Assembly: GCA_902521465.1 (NCBI GenBank)
Contig: CABYRL010000001.1
Location: 124,001-188,000, forward strand
Direction: 5' to 3'
Source of the DNA: an uncultured Alphaproteobacteria bacterium
Lineage (GTDB): Bacteria > Pseudomonadota > Alphaproteobacteria > HIMB59
Length of the DNA: 64,000 bases
Of the stretch, positions 19,660 through 28,375 are shown in pieces. Both the position numbers and the translations under genes were made by a program. The number at the start of each line of letters is the position of its first letter. Position 1 is the stretch's first letter. The notes below the pieces were generated by a model, which searched no databases, was not told where the DNA came from, and saw nothing but the letters and a program-made list of their open reading frames with translations.

Positions 19660-20459
19660 TTATTATCCATTTTGGATATTTCATGTTTTATTTCAGCTAT
19701 CGCTTTAGCTGGATTTAATCCTTTCGGACAAGAGTTCGTGCAATTCATAATCGAATGACATCTATATAGTTTAAAACTATCATCTAATTCATTCAACCTT
19801 TCTTTTTTTTCTTCATCTCTACTATCTTGTATCCAGCGATTTGCTTGAAGCAATACAGCTGGTCCTAAATATTTATCCTCGTTCCACCAATAACTAGGAC
19901 AAGAAGTGCTACATGAGAAACACATAACACATTCCCATTTACCATCTAACATATCTCTGTCTTCGACTGACTGTAAGTTTTCACGTTTATTATTTGGGGA
20001 CTTTTTATTTAACCATGGTTTTATAGATTTAAATTGTTCAAATGCTTTTTTTAAATCAACCACTAGATCTTTTAAAACCTTCATATGAGGAAGAGGATAA
20101 ATATTTATTTCATCAGAACACTCTTCTATATGTTTTTGACATGCAAGTGTATTTACTCCATCTATGTTCATTGCACATGATCCACAAACACCCTCTCTAC
20201 AAGATTTTCTAAAAGTTAAACTTGGATCAACTTCAGCTTTAATTTTATTTAATATATCTAGAACCATTGTTCCTGCTTTAGCTACATCAATTTCAAATCG
20301 ATCGATTTGAGGAGGGGTATTTTCATCACCAGACCACCTATAAACATTTATAATTCGGATATCATGATTTTGTTGAGATTGCTCGTCAATGAGATCGACA
20401 TTGGAATAAGATTTTCCTTTAACTGGAACTGAGTTTTTTGGAAGAGTAAGTTGTACCAT
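19656..20459 (-). CDS. sdhB: Succinate dehydrogenase iron-sulfur subunit
   Basis: Carries electrons from SdhA to quinone. Three cluster-binding sites are complete: the [2Fe-2S] set in [13 protein letters not shown] with a final cysteine in TLACQ; the second set [13 protein letters not shown]; and the third set [17 protein letters not shown]. Length 267 is normal for alphaproteobacteria. sdhB starts directly after sdhA ends and overlaps mdh by 4 bp. The N-terminal 30 residues are a typical alphaproteobacterial extension before the ferredoxin fold. Confidence 0.96.
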   Translation of the reverse strand: MVQLTLPKNSVPVKGKSYSNVDLIDEQSQQNHDIRIINVYRWSGDENTPPQIDRFEIDVAKAGTMVLDILNKIKAEVDPSLTFRKSCREGVCGSCAMNIDGVNTLACQKHIEECSDEINIYPLPHMKVLKDLVVDLKKAFEQFKSIKPWLNKKSPNNKRENLQSVEDRDMLDGKWECVMCFSCSTSCPSYWWNEDKYLGPAVLLQANRWIQDSRDEEKKERLNELDDSFKLYRCHSIMNCTNSCPKGLNPAKAIAEIKHEISKMDNK

Positions 20460-22238
20460 TTAATAAACCCTTACTTGTGGTTGGATGACAGAGATTTGAT
20501 TGCTCAGTGTAGTCATTCTCACTGGTCTATGGGTGACTTTATGATCAGTGACATCACCCCAAAAAAGAGTGTGTTTTAACCAATTTTCATCATCTCTGTC
20601 TGGAAAGTCCTCTCTAGCGTGAGCACCTCTACTTTCAGTTCTTTGCTCAGCAGAAACACCAACACTTCCAGCAACCTGCATTAAATTATGTAGTTCTAAA
20701 GCTTCAACTAAATCTGTATTAAAAACATCAGACTGATCTTTAACTTTTATATGTTTTAAATCTTGTGACATCGAGGCTAATTCATCATTGCCTAATTTCA
20801 AAGTTTCACTTTCTCTGTAAACACCAAATCTTTTTTGAACAGTCTTTTGCATCCTCTCTCTTAGCTCGCCGACTGAAACATCTCCTTTGTTACTTTTAAT
20901 GGACTCTAATCTCTCTATGATAGAATTTGTTTGCGACAGAGATGGTGTTCTCAATGACTCTTTGGTATCAATAACTTGGCCAGCCTGAATTGCTGCACCC
21001 CTTCCAAAAACTACGAGCTCAGCTAAAGCATTTGTTCCAAGTCGATTAGCTCCATGAACTGAAGCGCATGCAGCTTCTCCGATAGCCATTAGTCCCTCAC
21101 AGACTTCTTCTGAATTGGAGTCATTTGGTTTCAAAACCTCTGCTTTAAAGTTTGTAGGAATTCCACCCATACAATAATGAACAGTTGGAATTACTGGGAT
21201 TGGCTCTTTTGAAATATCTCTTCCACAAAAGGCTTTAACTGACTCAGAAATACCAGGTAATCTTTTTGCAAGCATATCAGCATCAAGATGTTCCAAATGG
21301 AGATTTATATAATCTTTGTTAGGTCCACATCCTCTACCTGCGCTAATCTCTTTACTTATGAATCTTGATATAACATCTCTTGCAGCCAGGTCTTTTGCAT
21401 TCGGGGCATATTCTAACATAAACCTTGTGCCTTCGTTGTTCTTAAGAATACCTCCTTCACCTCTAGCTGCTTCTGAAATTAAAACACCCACACCATATAT
21501 TCCTGTTGGATGAAATTGAATAAACTCCATATCAGATAGGGGAAGACCGGCTCTTAACGCTATGCCTGCTCCATCACCAGTGCAAATATGGGCACTTGTT
21601 GAGGATTGAAAAATTCTTCCATAGCCCCCAGTTGCGAGAATAGTCATTTTTGCAATAAAACGATGCAATGATCCGTCCTCTATACTTATTGCTAAAAGAC
21701 CACAAATTGTATCATTATCATCTTTCAGTAAGTCTATAGCGAAATATTCGTTATAAAAATCAACGTTATTTTTGAGGCTTTGTTGATACAGAGTATGGAG
21801 TAATGCATGGCCGGTCCTGTCAGCTGCAGCGCAAGCGCGGCTTGCTGGCTCGCCTTTACCATTTTTTGTCATATGGCCACCAAAAGGTCTTTGATAAATC
21901 TTACCATCATCTGTTCTTGAAAATGGCATACCATAATGTTCAAGCTCAACAATAGAGTCGACTGCATTTGAACATAAATATTCAATACTGTCTTGATCAC
22001 CCAGCCAGTCTGATCCTTTTACAGTGTCAAACATATGCCACTGCCAGCTATCCTCGCCCATATTAGCTAAGGCAGCTCCAATTCCACCTTGGGCCGCAAC
22101 AGTATGACTTCTTGTAGGGTAAACTTTTGAGACACATGCAGTTTTAAGGCCTTGTTCAGAGCACCCTAAAGCCGCTCTCAAGCCCGCTCCACCAGCACCT
22201 AAAACAACTACATCTAATTTATGATCTGTATAATTCAT
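20460..22238 (-). CDS. sdhA: Succinate dehydrogenase flavoprotein subunit
   Basis: Oxidises succinate to fumarate using covalent FAD. I place the start at the ATG at 22238 (592 residues), 1 nt after the sdhD stop, because [20 protein letters not shown] begins like other SdhA proteins; an upstream in-frame start at 22283 would overlap sdhD with unrelated residues. Key marks: FAD motif [10 protein letters not shown], the flavinylated histidine in [11 protein letters not shown], substrate-site FIQFHPTG, and the C-terminal [14 protein letters not shown]. The operon order is sdhC-sdhD-sdhA-sdhB. Confidence 0.96.
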   Translation of the reverse strand: MNYTDHKLDVVVLGAGGAGLRAALGCSEQGLKTACVSKVYPTRSHTVAAQGGIGAALANMGEDSWQWHMFDTVKGSDWLGDQDSIEYLCSNAVDSIVELEHYGMPFSRTDDGKIYQRPFGGHMTKNGKGEPASRACAAADRTGHALLHTLYQQSLKNNVDFYNEYFAIDLLKDDNDTICGLLAISIEDGSLHRFIAKMTILATGGYGRIFQSSTSAHICTGDGAGIALRAGLPLSDMEFIQFHPTGIYGVGVLISEAARGEGGILKNNEGTRFMLEYAPNAKDLAARDVISRFISKEISAGRGCGPNKDYINLHLEHLDADMLAKRLPGISESVKAFCGRDISKEPIPVIPTVHYCMGGIPTNFKAEVLKPNDSNSEEVCEGLMAIGEAACASVHGANRLGTNALAELVVFGRGAAIQAGQVIDTKESLRTPSLSQTNSIIERLESIKSNKGDVSVGELRERMQKTVQKRFGVYRESETLKLGNDELASMSQDLKHIKVKDQSDVFNTDLVEALELHNLMQVAGSVGVSAEQRTESRGAHAREDFPDRDDENWLKHTLFWGDVTDHKVTHRPVRMTTLSNQISVIQPQVRVY

Positions 22239-22239
22239 A

Positions 22240-22551
22240 TTAAATAAATAACACCGGTAAAAAGAAGAGAAAGGAAATACCAATAATTCCGTCTGTTATT
22301 AAAGAATAAAGTTTCATTTTATTTAATTGAAAATAATCCTCATAAACTTTGCCCAGTTGAATTCTAATATGAAGCATTGATATGATAAAAAAAATTAATA
22401 ATAAAATCTTATTAGTGTAAGTAGATAATGAGATATTGAGAGAATTTGCATCAGAGTAAGAACTTAAAAAAAATAAAATAAACCAATAACTAATAGGAAT
22501 TAACGCTAGATATAAAATTCTTTCTATTTTCCATTTTTGAGAAGCTTTCAT
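22240..22551 (-). CDS. sdhD: Succinate dehydrogenase membrane anchor, SdhD
   Basis: A 103-residue anchor protein, identified mostly by position between sdhC and sdhA. The chosen start at 22551 overlaps the sdhC stop as TAATG. Three hydrophobic segments are visible. [14 protein letters not shown] matches the SdhD haem-side motif H-x-x-x-G-x-x-x-x-x-x-D-Y at the start of the third helix, with the histidine as haem ligand. Membrane anchors of Sdh diverge fast, so sequence evidence is modest, but the operon context is decisive. Confidence 0.88.
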   Translation of the reverse strand: MKASQKWKIERILYLALIPISYWFILFFLSSYSDANSLNISLSTYTNKILLLIFFIISMLHIRIQLGKVYEDYFQLNKMKLYSLITDGIIGISFLFFLPVLFI

Positions 22552-22916
22552 TAAAATATCATCCAAGTAAAAATCAAAGTCATTAAAATATTTGCTACTA
22601 GAATAAGATATGTCACTAAGTAGACATTTTTAAGATCCATTCCAATTGAAAATGACCATAAGAAATATTTAAAACCGTTTAACAAATGATGATTAAAGAT
22701 AAAAAACCAAAAGATAAATATTAGCTTTATAGGTAGCAAGTTTATCAACAATGTTAATACTTGATTAAGTTGAGGGAGAAAATTTAAGCTTCCTAACCAA
22801 ATTGCAAAAAAAGGTAAAGAAAATGCAAATGCAATTACTCCTATCCTGCTGGAGATAGAAAATACCATTGTCAAAAAAGGCCTATATATTTGCAAATGGG
22901 GTGATATCGGAGCCAT
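22551..22916 (-). CDS. sdhC: Succinate dehydrogenase cytochrome b556 subunit, SdhC
   Basis: First gene of the sdhCDAB-mdh-sucAB operon. The N-terminal PISPHLQIYRP motif is the SdhC quinone-site signature. Three membrane helices follow, and HHLLNGFKYFLW contains the haem b histidine in the usual H-x-x-x-G-x-x-x-x-x-W/D context. Length 121 is typical. The promoter must lie in 22917-23212, which also holds the structured RNA element at 23078-23163 and the promoter of the divergent dctQM pair. Confidence 0.93.
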   Translation of the reverse strand: MAPISPHLQIYRPFLTMVFSISSRIGVIAFAFSLPFFAIWLGSLNFLPQLNQVLTLLINLLPIKLIFIFWFFIFNHHLLNGFKYFLWSFSIGMDLKNVYLVTYLILVANILMTLIFTWMIF

Positions 22917-23077
22917 AGAAAGGCAATATATTTAAAAATGTCTTATAGTAAAAAACTATTATTTTATTAATTCATGCGTTACATGAATAAATAAGGCTGT
23001 GGAAAAAATGTTAGTCAAATTGCCCATTTATTAAAATAAAGGTTCTGAAAAAGCCCTATATTCAATTAAAATTCAAT

Positions 23078-23163
23078 TAGGTCGTGAACATTTTTGTTTA
23101 AATGTGCCGAATCTCACCCCGCATGAGAAAGCTTTATTCATATAAAGTTGGCACCACGACCTA
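23078..23163 (+). ncRNA. Candidate structured RNA (possible riboswitch leader) upstream of dctQM
   Basis: TAGGTCGTG (23078-23086) pairs perfectly with CACGACCTA (23155-23163), a 9-bp closing stem. Inside are three hairpins: ACATTT/AAATGT (23088-23093 with 23100-23105), TCTCA/TGAGA (23112-23116 with 23124-23128, loop CCCCGCA) and CTTTAT/ATAAAG (23132-23137 with 23142-23147). GCC (23106-23108) with GGC (23150-23152) closes the last two into a three-way junction. It is the only G+C-rich part of this gap and ends 49 nt before the dctQ ATG. I cannot match it to a known riboswitch class. All pairs are Watson-Crick, so the strand is not certain; the other strand would place it in the sdhC leader. 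Confidence 0.5.
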
Positions 23164-23212
23164 TCAATATACTCTCTTTAATATGTTTATTGTCTATATA
23201 TAATCTGCTGCT

Positions 23213-23740
23213 ATGTCTGCTTTGGCACAATTATCCAAATTTATTGATCGATTTAATACAATCATAGGATATCTATGTGCTTTTTTTGTTTTCTCTATGG
23301 TCATAGTTGTATTCACTGTTGTCGTCTTAAGATATGGGTTCAATATTGGATTTATATGGATGCAAGAAGTTTATGTTTGGCTTCATAGTTTTGTTTTTAT
23401 GTTGGGTGCTGGTTTTACTTATTTAGCTAATGAACATGTCAGAATAGATGTCTTTTACCGAGAGGCATCAAAAAAATATAAAGCCACTGTTGATCTATTT
23501 GGAAATATTTTTTTACTTTTACCTTTTTTATATATTATTTGGAATTACAGCTATCCCTTTGTATATAGATCTTTTTTAATGGGGGAGGTTTCTAGAGAAG
23601 CGGGCGGTATGCCTGCTTTATATATTTTAAAAAGTGCAATACTATGGTTTTGTTTAGTTTTATTTCTTCAATTAGTCTCTAATGTAATTAAATCAATACT
23701 AACACTTTCAAACTATCATTTTTCTGATAATAAATCATGA
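23213..23740 (+). CDS. dctQ: TRAP transporter small permease subunit
   Basis: A 175-residue membrane protein with four hydrophobic helices and the DctQ marks: a first helix ending in RYGFNIGFIWMQEVYVWLH, and DVFYREASKKYKA after helix 2. It forms the small membrane domain of a sodium-driven tripartite carrier. It overlaps dctM by 4 bp (ATGA). The matching solute receptor gene is not in this transcript but downstream on the opposite strand (25163-26290), an unusual split arrangement. Confidence 0.92.
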   Translation: MSALAQLSKFIDRFNTIIGYLCAFFVFSMVIVVFTVVVLRYGFNIGFIWMQEVYVWLHSFVFMLGAGFTYLANEHVRIDVFYREASKKYKATVDLFGNIFLLLPFLYIIWNYSYPFVYRSFLMGEVSREAGGMPALYILKSAILWFCLVLFLQLVSNVIKSILTLSNYHFSDNKS

Positions 23741-25113
23741 TTAGTCCTGAAATTTTAGCAATTGTAATGTTTGTAACAACATTGGGGTTATTACTTTTCG
23801 GTTTTCCCGTTGCTTTTACACTCGCTGGAACAGCTCTTCTGTTTGGATTTTTAGGAGATGCTCTGGAAATATTTAATTTCAGAATGCTAGGATTTTTTCC
23901 TCAACGCATTTTTGGAACAATGATTAATGAGCCCCTTGTGGCTGTGCCCCTATTCATTTTTATGGGAATAATGTTAGAAAAAACAAAAATTGCAGCCGGA
24001 CTATTACATTCAATTGGTGAACTTTTTGGGACCACAAAAGGGGGTCTTGGAATAGGAGTTGTAATAGTGGGTATGTTGTTAGCTGCATCAACAGGCATTG
24101 TTGGTGCAACAGTTGTTACAATGGGAATGTTATCTTTACCCTCAATGATGAAAGCTGGCTATGATCAAAAAATAGCCACAGGCACAATTTGTGCCGCTGG
24201 TACATTAGGACAAATAATACCCCCCTCAATTGTTTTGGTTTTACTTGCAACAATTTTACAAGGCGCAAATGAAGAAGCAGCGATGTTAGTTGGTAATTTA
24301 GCTCCAGATCCGGTTACAGCAATTGATTTATTTGCTGGTGCTATTCTACCTGGATTGATGTTAGTAGTCTTATTTATTATTTTTATTTTCATATACGCTA
24401 GAATAAACCCATTAAGTTGTCCACCTGTTGAAACTACCAAGTCAAGAACTGAGATATACATTGAAGCTGCTAAATCAGTTGTGCCTCCCATAACTCTTAT
24501 TGTGCTAGTTTTAGGCTCAATTTTATTTGGAATAGCTACCCCCACAGAGTCTGCATCAGTTGGAGCTGTTGGAGCTGCGATAATTGCACTGTTAAAGGGT
24601 GAATTAAATTTCAAGAACATTAAAGAGACAGCTTTAGGAACTGTAAAACTTAGTTCATTTGTATTTGTAATTTTAATTGGTGCCTCAATGTTTTCTCTTG
24701 TGTTTCGTGGTTTTGGTGGTGATGAAATGATAGAGCATTTTCTTGGAACTCTACCTGGTGGGCTTTACGCAGCACTAATTTTAGTAATGATAGTAATTTT
24801 TCTATTAGGTTTTTTCCTAGACTATATCGAAATAATTTTTGTCATCGTTCCATTAGTTGGTCCAATATTAATTGCAAACGGAGCAGACCCCTTATGGTTA
24901 GGTATTCTTATTTCACTGAATTTACAGACTAGTTTTTTAACACCTCCTTTTGGATTTTCTTTATTTTTTTTAAGAGGAGTGGCCCCAAGTAGTATTAAAA
25001 CTAGAAACATGTACAGAGGCGTGATTCCCTTCATAGGAATTCAGGTATTAGCTATATTAATTGTTGGTTTTTATCCTGAAATAGCAACCTGGTTGCCAAA
25101 TAAAATGTTCTGA
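23737..25113 (+). CDS. dctM: TRAP transporter large permease subunit
   Basis: A 458-residue protein with about 12 hydrophobic segments. Family motifs include FGFPVAFTLAGTALLFG near the N terminus, GIVGATVVTMGMLSLPSMM, GTLGQIIPPSI in the first half, ATPTESASVGAVGA in the second half and LNLQTSFLTPPFGFSLFFLRG near the C terminus. It is the transport channel of the TRAP system. The length and motifs fit the larger DctM group that pairs with TakP-like receptors for keto acids and related carboxylates. It ends 7 bp before a shared terminator. Confidence 0.94.
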   Translation: MISPEILAIVMFVTTLGLLLFGFPVAFTLAGTALLFGFLGDALEIFNFRMLGFFPQRIFGTMINEPLVAVPLFIFMGIMLEKTKIAAGLLHSIGELFGTTKGGLGIGVVIVGMLLAASTGIVGATVVTMGMLSLPSMMKAGYDQKIATGTICAAGTLGQIIPPSIVLVLLATILQGANEEAAMLVGNLAPDPVTAIDLFAGAILPGLMLVVLFIIFIFIYARINPLSCPPVETTKSRTEIYIEAAKSVVPPITLIVLVLGSILFGIATPTESASVGAVGAAIIALLKGELNFKNIKETALGTVKLSSFVFVILIGASMFSLVFRGFGGDEMIEHFLGTLPGGLYAALILVMIVIFLLGFFLDYIEIIFVIVPLVGPILIANGADPLWLGILISLNLQTSFLTPPFGFSLFFLRGVAPSSIKTRNMYRGVIPFIGIQVLAILIVGFYPEIATWLPNKMF

Positions 25114-25120
25114 TAGATAG

Positions 25121-25149
25121 ATCATCCCCGAATAGGTATCGGGGATGAT
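25121..25149. terminator. Bidirectional intrinsic terminator between dctM and the TRAP receptor gene
   Basis: ATCATCCCCGA (25121-25131) pairs with TCGGGGATGAT (25139-25149) through 11 perfect base pairs around a 7-nt loop. TTTTAATTTT follows on the plus strand. It lies between two convergent genes of one TRAP system and can serve the plus-strand transcript well and the minus-strand one less well. Confidence 0.85.
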
Positions 25150-25162
25150 TTTAATTTTATAT

Positions 25163-26290
25163 TTATGCTGATGGATAAGTAAATGGGAGACTTCTTACTC
25201 TCATGTACTCTTTTTCAGATGTATTTGTCCATCTCAGAATTGATGATCTAAATTCAACAATATGTGAGAAAAGAGCCTGAGAAACAGGGTCTTCCGCTGC
25301 TATTGAGCTACAAACCTCTCCTGCTCTTTGACCCAATGCATTCATAACTGGATCTGGTAATTGTCTCATTTGAACACCATGCTCATTAATAAGTTTTTGA
25401 TACGAACTATCGTTTGCAGCTTGGAACATAGATAGAACTTCCATGTTAACTGCCTTAGTTGCGATTGTGACTAGCTCTTTAGTTGCGTCATCAAGTTTTT
25501 CCCACTCAAACATATCTATTGAACAATCTAAGATAGTTGCTGGCTCATGCCATCCTGGGTTATAGTAATACTTAGCTGCTTGGTGTAATCCTTTACCTAA
25601 GTCAGCAGCAGGACCAATCCATTCTGTTGCATCAATCGCACCTGAGGCAAGTGATGGAAGCACATCCGCTCCAGCCAAAAGAACTGTATTAGCGCCAAAA
25701 GATTTTAATACCTCTCCACCAAGACCAGGCATTCTGATTTTTAGACCTTCAAAGTCTGCAAGTGAATTAATTTCTTTATTAAACCAACCACCCATCTGGT
25801 TTCCAGTATTACCCATTGGAAGAAATTTTACACCGATAGCATTATAAGCTTTGTCTGCTGCTTCAATTCCTCCACCATAGTAACACCATGCATTTTGTTC
25901 TTGAGCCGTTAAACCAAAAGGTAAAGCTGCAGAAAAAGATGGAGCCATACTAATGTTTGTCCAATAATAACCTGCACCATAAGCCATTTGAGCGGCTCCA
26001 GATCTTACTGCGTCCAATGACTCAAGTGGTGGTACTAATTCGCCACCATGATAAACAGTAATTTTTAGTTTATCAGAAGCATTGTTAACGTAACTTGCAA
26101 ATCTATCTATTGCTTTACCAAGACCTCCTGCTTTACCAAAAGCAGAACATGCAATCCATTCCATGTGTCCACCTGATATTGCTGGTGCTGGAAATGAAGA
26201 AACTGCTGCGGCACCCAGTGCTGCAGCACCTGCACCTTTAAGGAAATTTCTTCTTTTCATGGTCTTATTATTAGTCTTCTTTTTTGCCAT
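25163..26290 (-). CDS. TRAP transporter solute receptor, TakP-like
   Basis: Periplasmic receptor of the TRAP carrier, 375 residues. It has a twin-arginine signal (KRRNFLKGAGAAALGAAA) after a short lysine-rich lead. The start at 26290 is supported by AGGAGG 8 nt upstream. The sequence follows the keto-acid receptor TakP of Rhodobacter sphaeroides: FEGLKIRMPGLGGEVLKSFG, the conserved substrate arginine in KIRMPG, and ATEWIGPAADLGKGLHQAA with YYYNPGWHEP. TakP binds pyruvate and other 2-oxo acids. The gene ends a minus-strand cluster with acetoacetyl-CoA synthetase and thiolase, so the ligand here may be a keto acid such as acetoacetate (inference). Confidence 0.9.
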   Translation of the reverse strand: MAKKKTNNKTMKRRNFLKGAGAAALGAAAVSSFPAPAISGGHMEWIACSAFGKAGGLGKAIDRFASYVNNASDKLKITVYHGGELVPPLESLDAVRSGAAQMAYGAGYYWTNISMAPSFSAALPFGLTAQEQNAWCYYGGGIEAADKAYNAIGVKFLPMGNTGNQMGGWFNKEINSLADFEGLKIRMPGLGGEVLKSFGANTVLLAGADVLPSLASGAIDATEWIGPAADLGKGLHQAAKYYYNPGWHEPATILDCSIDMFEWEKLDDATKELVTIATKAVNMEVLSMFQAANDSSYQKLINEHGVQMRQLPDPVMNALGQRAGEVCSSIAAEDPVSQALFSHIVEFRSSILRWTNTSEKEYMRVRSLPFTYPSA

Positions 26291-26323
26291 AAATATTCCC
26301 CTCCTAATATTAGAAATAATTAA

Positions 26324-27214
26324 TTATTTTTTATTAGCTATCATTATACCAACAATCACAGATAAAATTCCAGCGTAATGATAACTCTGTAATGTTTCTT
26401 GGAAGACTAAATATGCAAGAATTCCACCAAAAATAGGCATTAAGTGGAGAAAAGGGCCTGATTTATTTGGGCCAATCAAAGCTACACCAGTATTCCAACA
26501 AATATATGACAAGATGCTAGGAAAAGTTCCGGTATAGCCAATTACTAATAAGGTTTTGTGGTCAAATACTATGAAATTGTTTTGAATTATAACGTCATAT
26601 AAATAAACAGGTAAGAGTAAGATTACTGTAAAGACAAATGATAAATATAAAAAACTAAATCCTGAAACACCTGTTTCATTTTTTTTTAGAAATATTGAAT
26701 ACAATGCCCAAGATATAACAGCAAGTAGAATGAATAAATCTCCAGAGTAAAATTTTGAATCAAATATATTTTGATAGTTACCTTTTGTTATAACATAGCT
26801 AACACCAATAAGAGATAAAATGACACCTAACATTTGAAACAAGTTTGTTTGATTTTTATAAATCAATTTGTTTAAAAGGATTATCAACATGGGGGTTGTC
26901 GAAATAACTAATAAAGAATTAATAACAGTTGTCGCTGTTAGACCAATATAAGTTAATGTGTTAAATAGTGTCGGACCAGTTAAAATAATCAAAAAAACCA
27001 TTCCTGGTTGTTTTTTTAAAAGGGGTAAGTCAACTAAAGCATTTTTTAGACAAAAGGGAGTTAAAATAATTAAAGCTATTACCCACCTATAAAAAGATAA
27101 CGATAAGGGTGATACTAAATCCTCGACTGAAGATAATCTTCCTACTATAAAATTGCCTGACCAAAATAAGGAGGCAAAACATAAAAATATCGCTGCTTTA
27201 AGAGAAACACTCAC
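26324..27214 (-). CDS. EamA/DMT-family transporter
   Basis: A 296-residue membrane protein with about ten helices in two EamA repeats. LFWSGNFIVGRL near residue 20 and PTLFNTLTYIGLTATTVINS are characteristic of the larger bacterial EamA group, with the second repeat starting near SWALYSIFLKK. It is 9 bp downstream of the thiolase gene and 33 bp upstream of the TRAP receptor gene, all on the minus strand, so it probably shares their transcript. Substrate unknown; an overflow exporter of a metabolite of this locus is possible. Confidence 0.85.
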   Translation of the reverse strand: MSVSLKAAIFLCFASLFWSGNFIVGRLSSVEDLVSPLSLSFYRWVIALIILTPFCLKNALVDLPLLKKQPGMVFLIILTGPTLFNTLTYIGLTATTVINSLLVISTTPMLIILLNKLIYKNQTNLFQMLGVILSLIGVSYVITKGNYQNIFDSKFYSGDLFILLAVISWALYSIFLKKNETGVSGFSFLYLSFVFTVILLLPVYLYDVIIQNNFIVFDHKTLLVIGYTGTFPSILSYICWNTGVALIGPNKSGPFLHLMPIFGGILAYLVFQETLQSYHYAGILSVIVGIMIANKK

Positions 27215-27223
27215 TTAGATTTT

Positions 27224-28375
27224 TTATTTTAAATTTTCAATAGCAATTGCTAGACCTTGACCACCGCCAATACACATACTTGCAACACCAAACTTTTGTT
27301 TTGTTCTTCTAAGTTGATGAGACAAGGTTGTAATAATTCTTGCACCTGAACAGCCAATGGGATGTCCTAATGCAATAGCGCCCCCAGCAATATTTAATTT
27401 ACTTGGATCAATCTTTAAAGATCTTTGGACAGCAACTGAAGTTGCAGCAAACGCCTCATTGACCTCAACCAAATTAAAATAGTTAATATTTACGCTCATT
27501 TTCTTCATTAATTTCTGTATAGCTGTAATTGGAGTAACACCCATATAATCGGGATTACCAGCTGAGGACGCCCAAGATAGTACTTTTGCTATTGGTTTAA
27601 TTTTGTTTGAAGTTACATATTTTTCAGAAGCTATAGCCAAAAAACTAGCACCATCATTTAATGAAGAGGCATTTCCAGCAGTAACGGTTCCAGATTTTTT
27701 AAAAACAGCTTTTAATTGGCTTAATTTTGGCAAAGTCGTGTCTTTTCGAACTTCATCTTTAAGAGATGTTTTTATCAATTCGTTTTTGAAGTAATTATTT
27801 TTAATTGCCTTATAAGTTTTTAGATAAGACTGATAAGCAAATTGATCTTGGTCTTGTCTTGTAACATTATATTTTCTTGAAACGTTTTCAGCTGTAATGC
27901 CCATATGTTCTTTTGAAAAAGCATCTGTTAGGCCATCGTTAACTAAAGTGTCTATAAAGATATTATTTCCTAATTTTTTTTCTCCAGTCCTACTTAGATA
28001 CGCATGGCGTGCCCTTGACATACTTTCTTGACCACCAACAATTAATAAATTTGACTCTCCGGAATAAATTTTAGATGAACCATCTATTGTAGCTCTCATA
28101 CCACTTCCACAAACTTGATTTACTACGTAAGCAAAGGATGTCTGTTGCATTCCGGAACCTAATGCAACTTGCCTTGCTGTATTCATTCCTAGTCCACTAG
28201 TTAATACTTGTCCTAAAATTAACCCCTCAATTTCTTTCGTATTGATTGTTTTATTTCTATCAAATAATTCTTTGAGACAAGTGGTTCCTAATTCTACTGA
28301 CTCAGTTTTTTTGTAATTACCTAAATAAGCTCCTATTGGTGTTCTAACTGCATCGATTATAAAAACATCACTCAT
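27224..28375 (-). CDS. Acetyl-CoA C-acetyltransferase (thiolase II)
   Basis: Cleaves acetoacetyl-CoA with CoA to two acetyl-CoA, or runs in reverse. The 383-residue protein has the thiolase triad: nucleophilic cysteine in VNQVCGSGMRA, the histidine in GGAIALGHPIGCSGAR and the second cysteine in SMCIGGGQGLA. Length fits the AtoB/PhaA group. Its start overlaps the end of the acetoacetyl-CoA synthetase gene by 8 bp, which argues for the degradative direction: acetoacetate to acetoacetyl-CoA to acetyl-CoA. No phaB or phaC gene is next to it, so a role in polyhydroxybutyrate synthesis has no support here. Confidence 0.92.
   Translation of the reverse strand: MSDVFIIDAVRTPIGAYLGNYKKTESVELGTTCLKELFDRNKTINTKEIEGLILGQVLTSGLGMNTARQVALGSGMQQTSFAYVVNQVCGSGMRATIDGSSKIYSGESNLLIVGGQESMSRARHAYLSRTGEKKLGNNIFIDTLVNDGLTDAFSKEHMGITAENVSRKYNVTRQDQDQFAYQSYLKTYKAIKNNYFKNELIKTSLKDEVRKDTTLPKLSQLKAVFKKSGTVTAGNASSLNDGASFLAIASEKYVTSNKIKPIAKVLSWASSAGNPDYMGVTPITAIQKLMKKMSVNINYFNLVEVNEAFAATSVAVQRSLKIDPSKLNIAGGAIALGHPIGCSGARIITTLSHQLRRTKQKFGVASMCIGGGQGLAIAIENLK

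Noticed and set aside
23078-23163. tRNA or tRNA-like gene
   Set aside because: There is no T-loop (TTCRA), no D-loop GG, no anticodon arm of the right size and the closing stem is 9 bp.
27224-28375. Thiolase as part of polyhydroxybutyrate synthesis
   Set aside because: No phaB, phaC or phasin gene is adjacent; the overlap with acetoacetyl-CoA synthetase favours degradation of acetoacetate.
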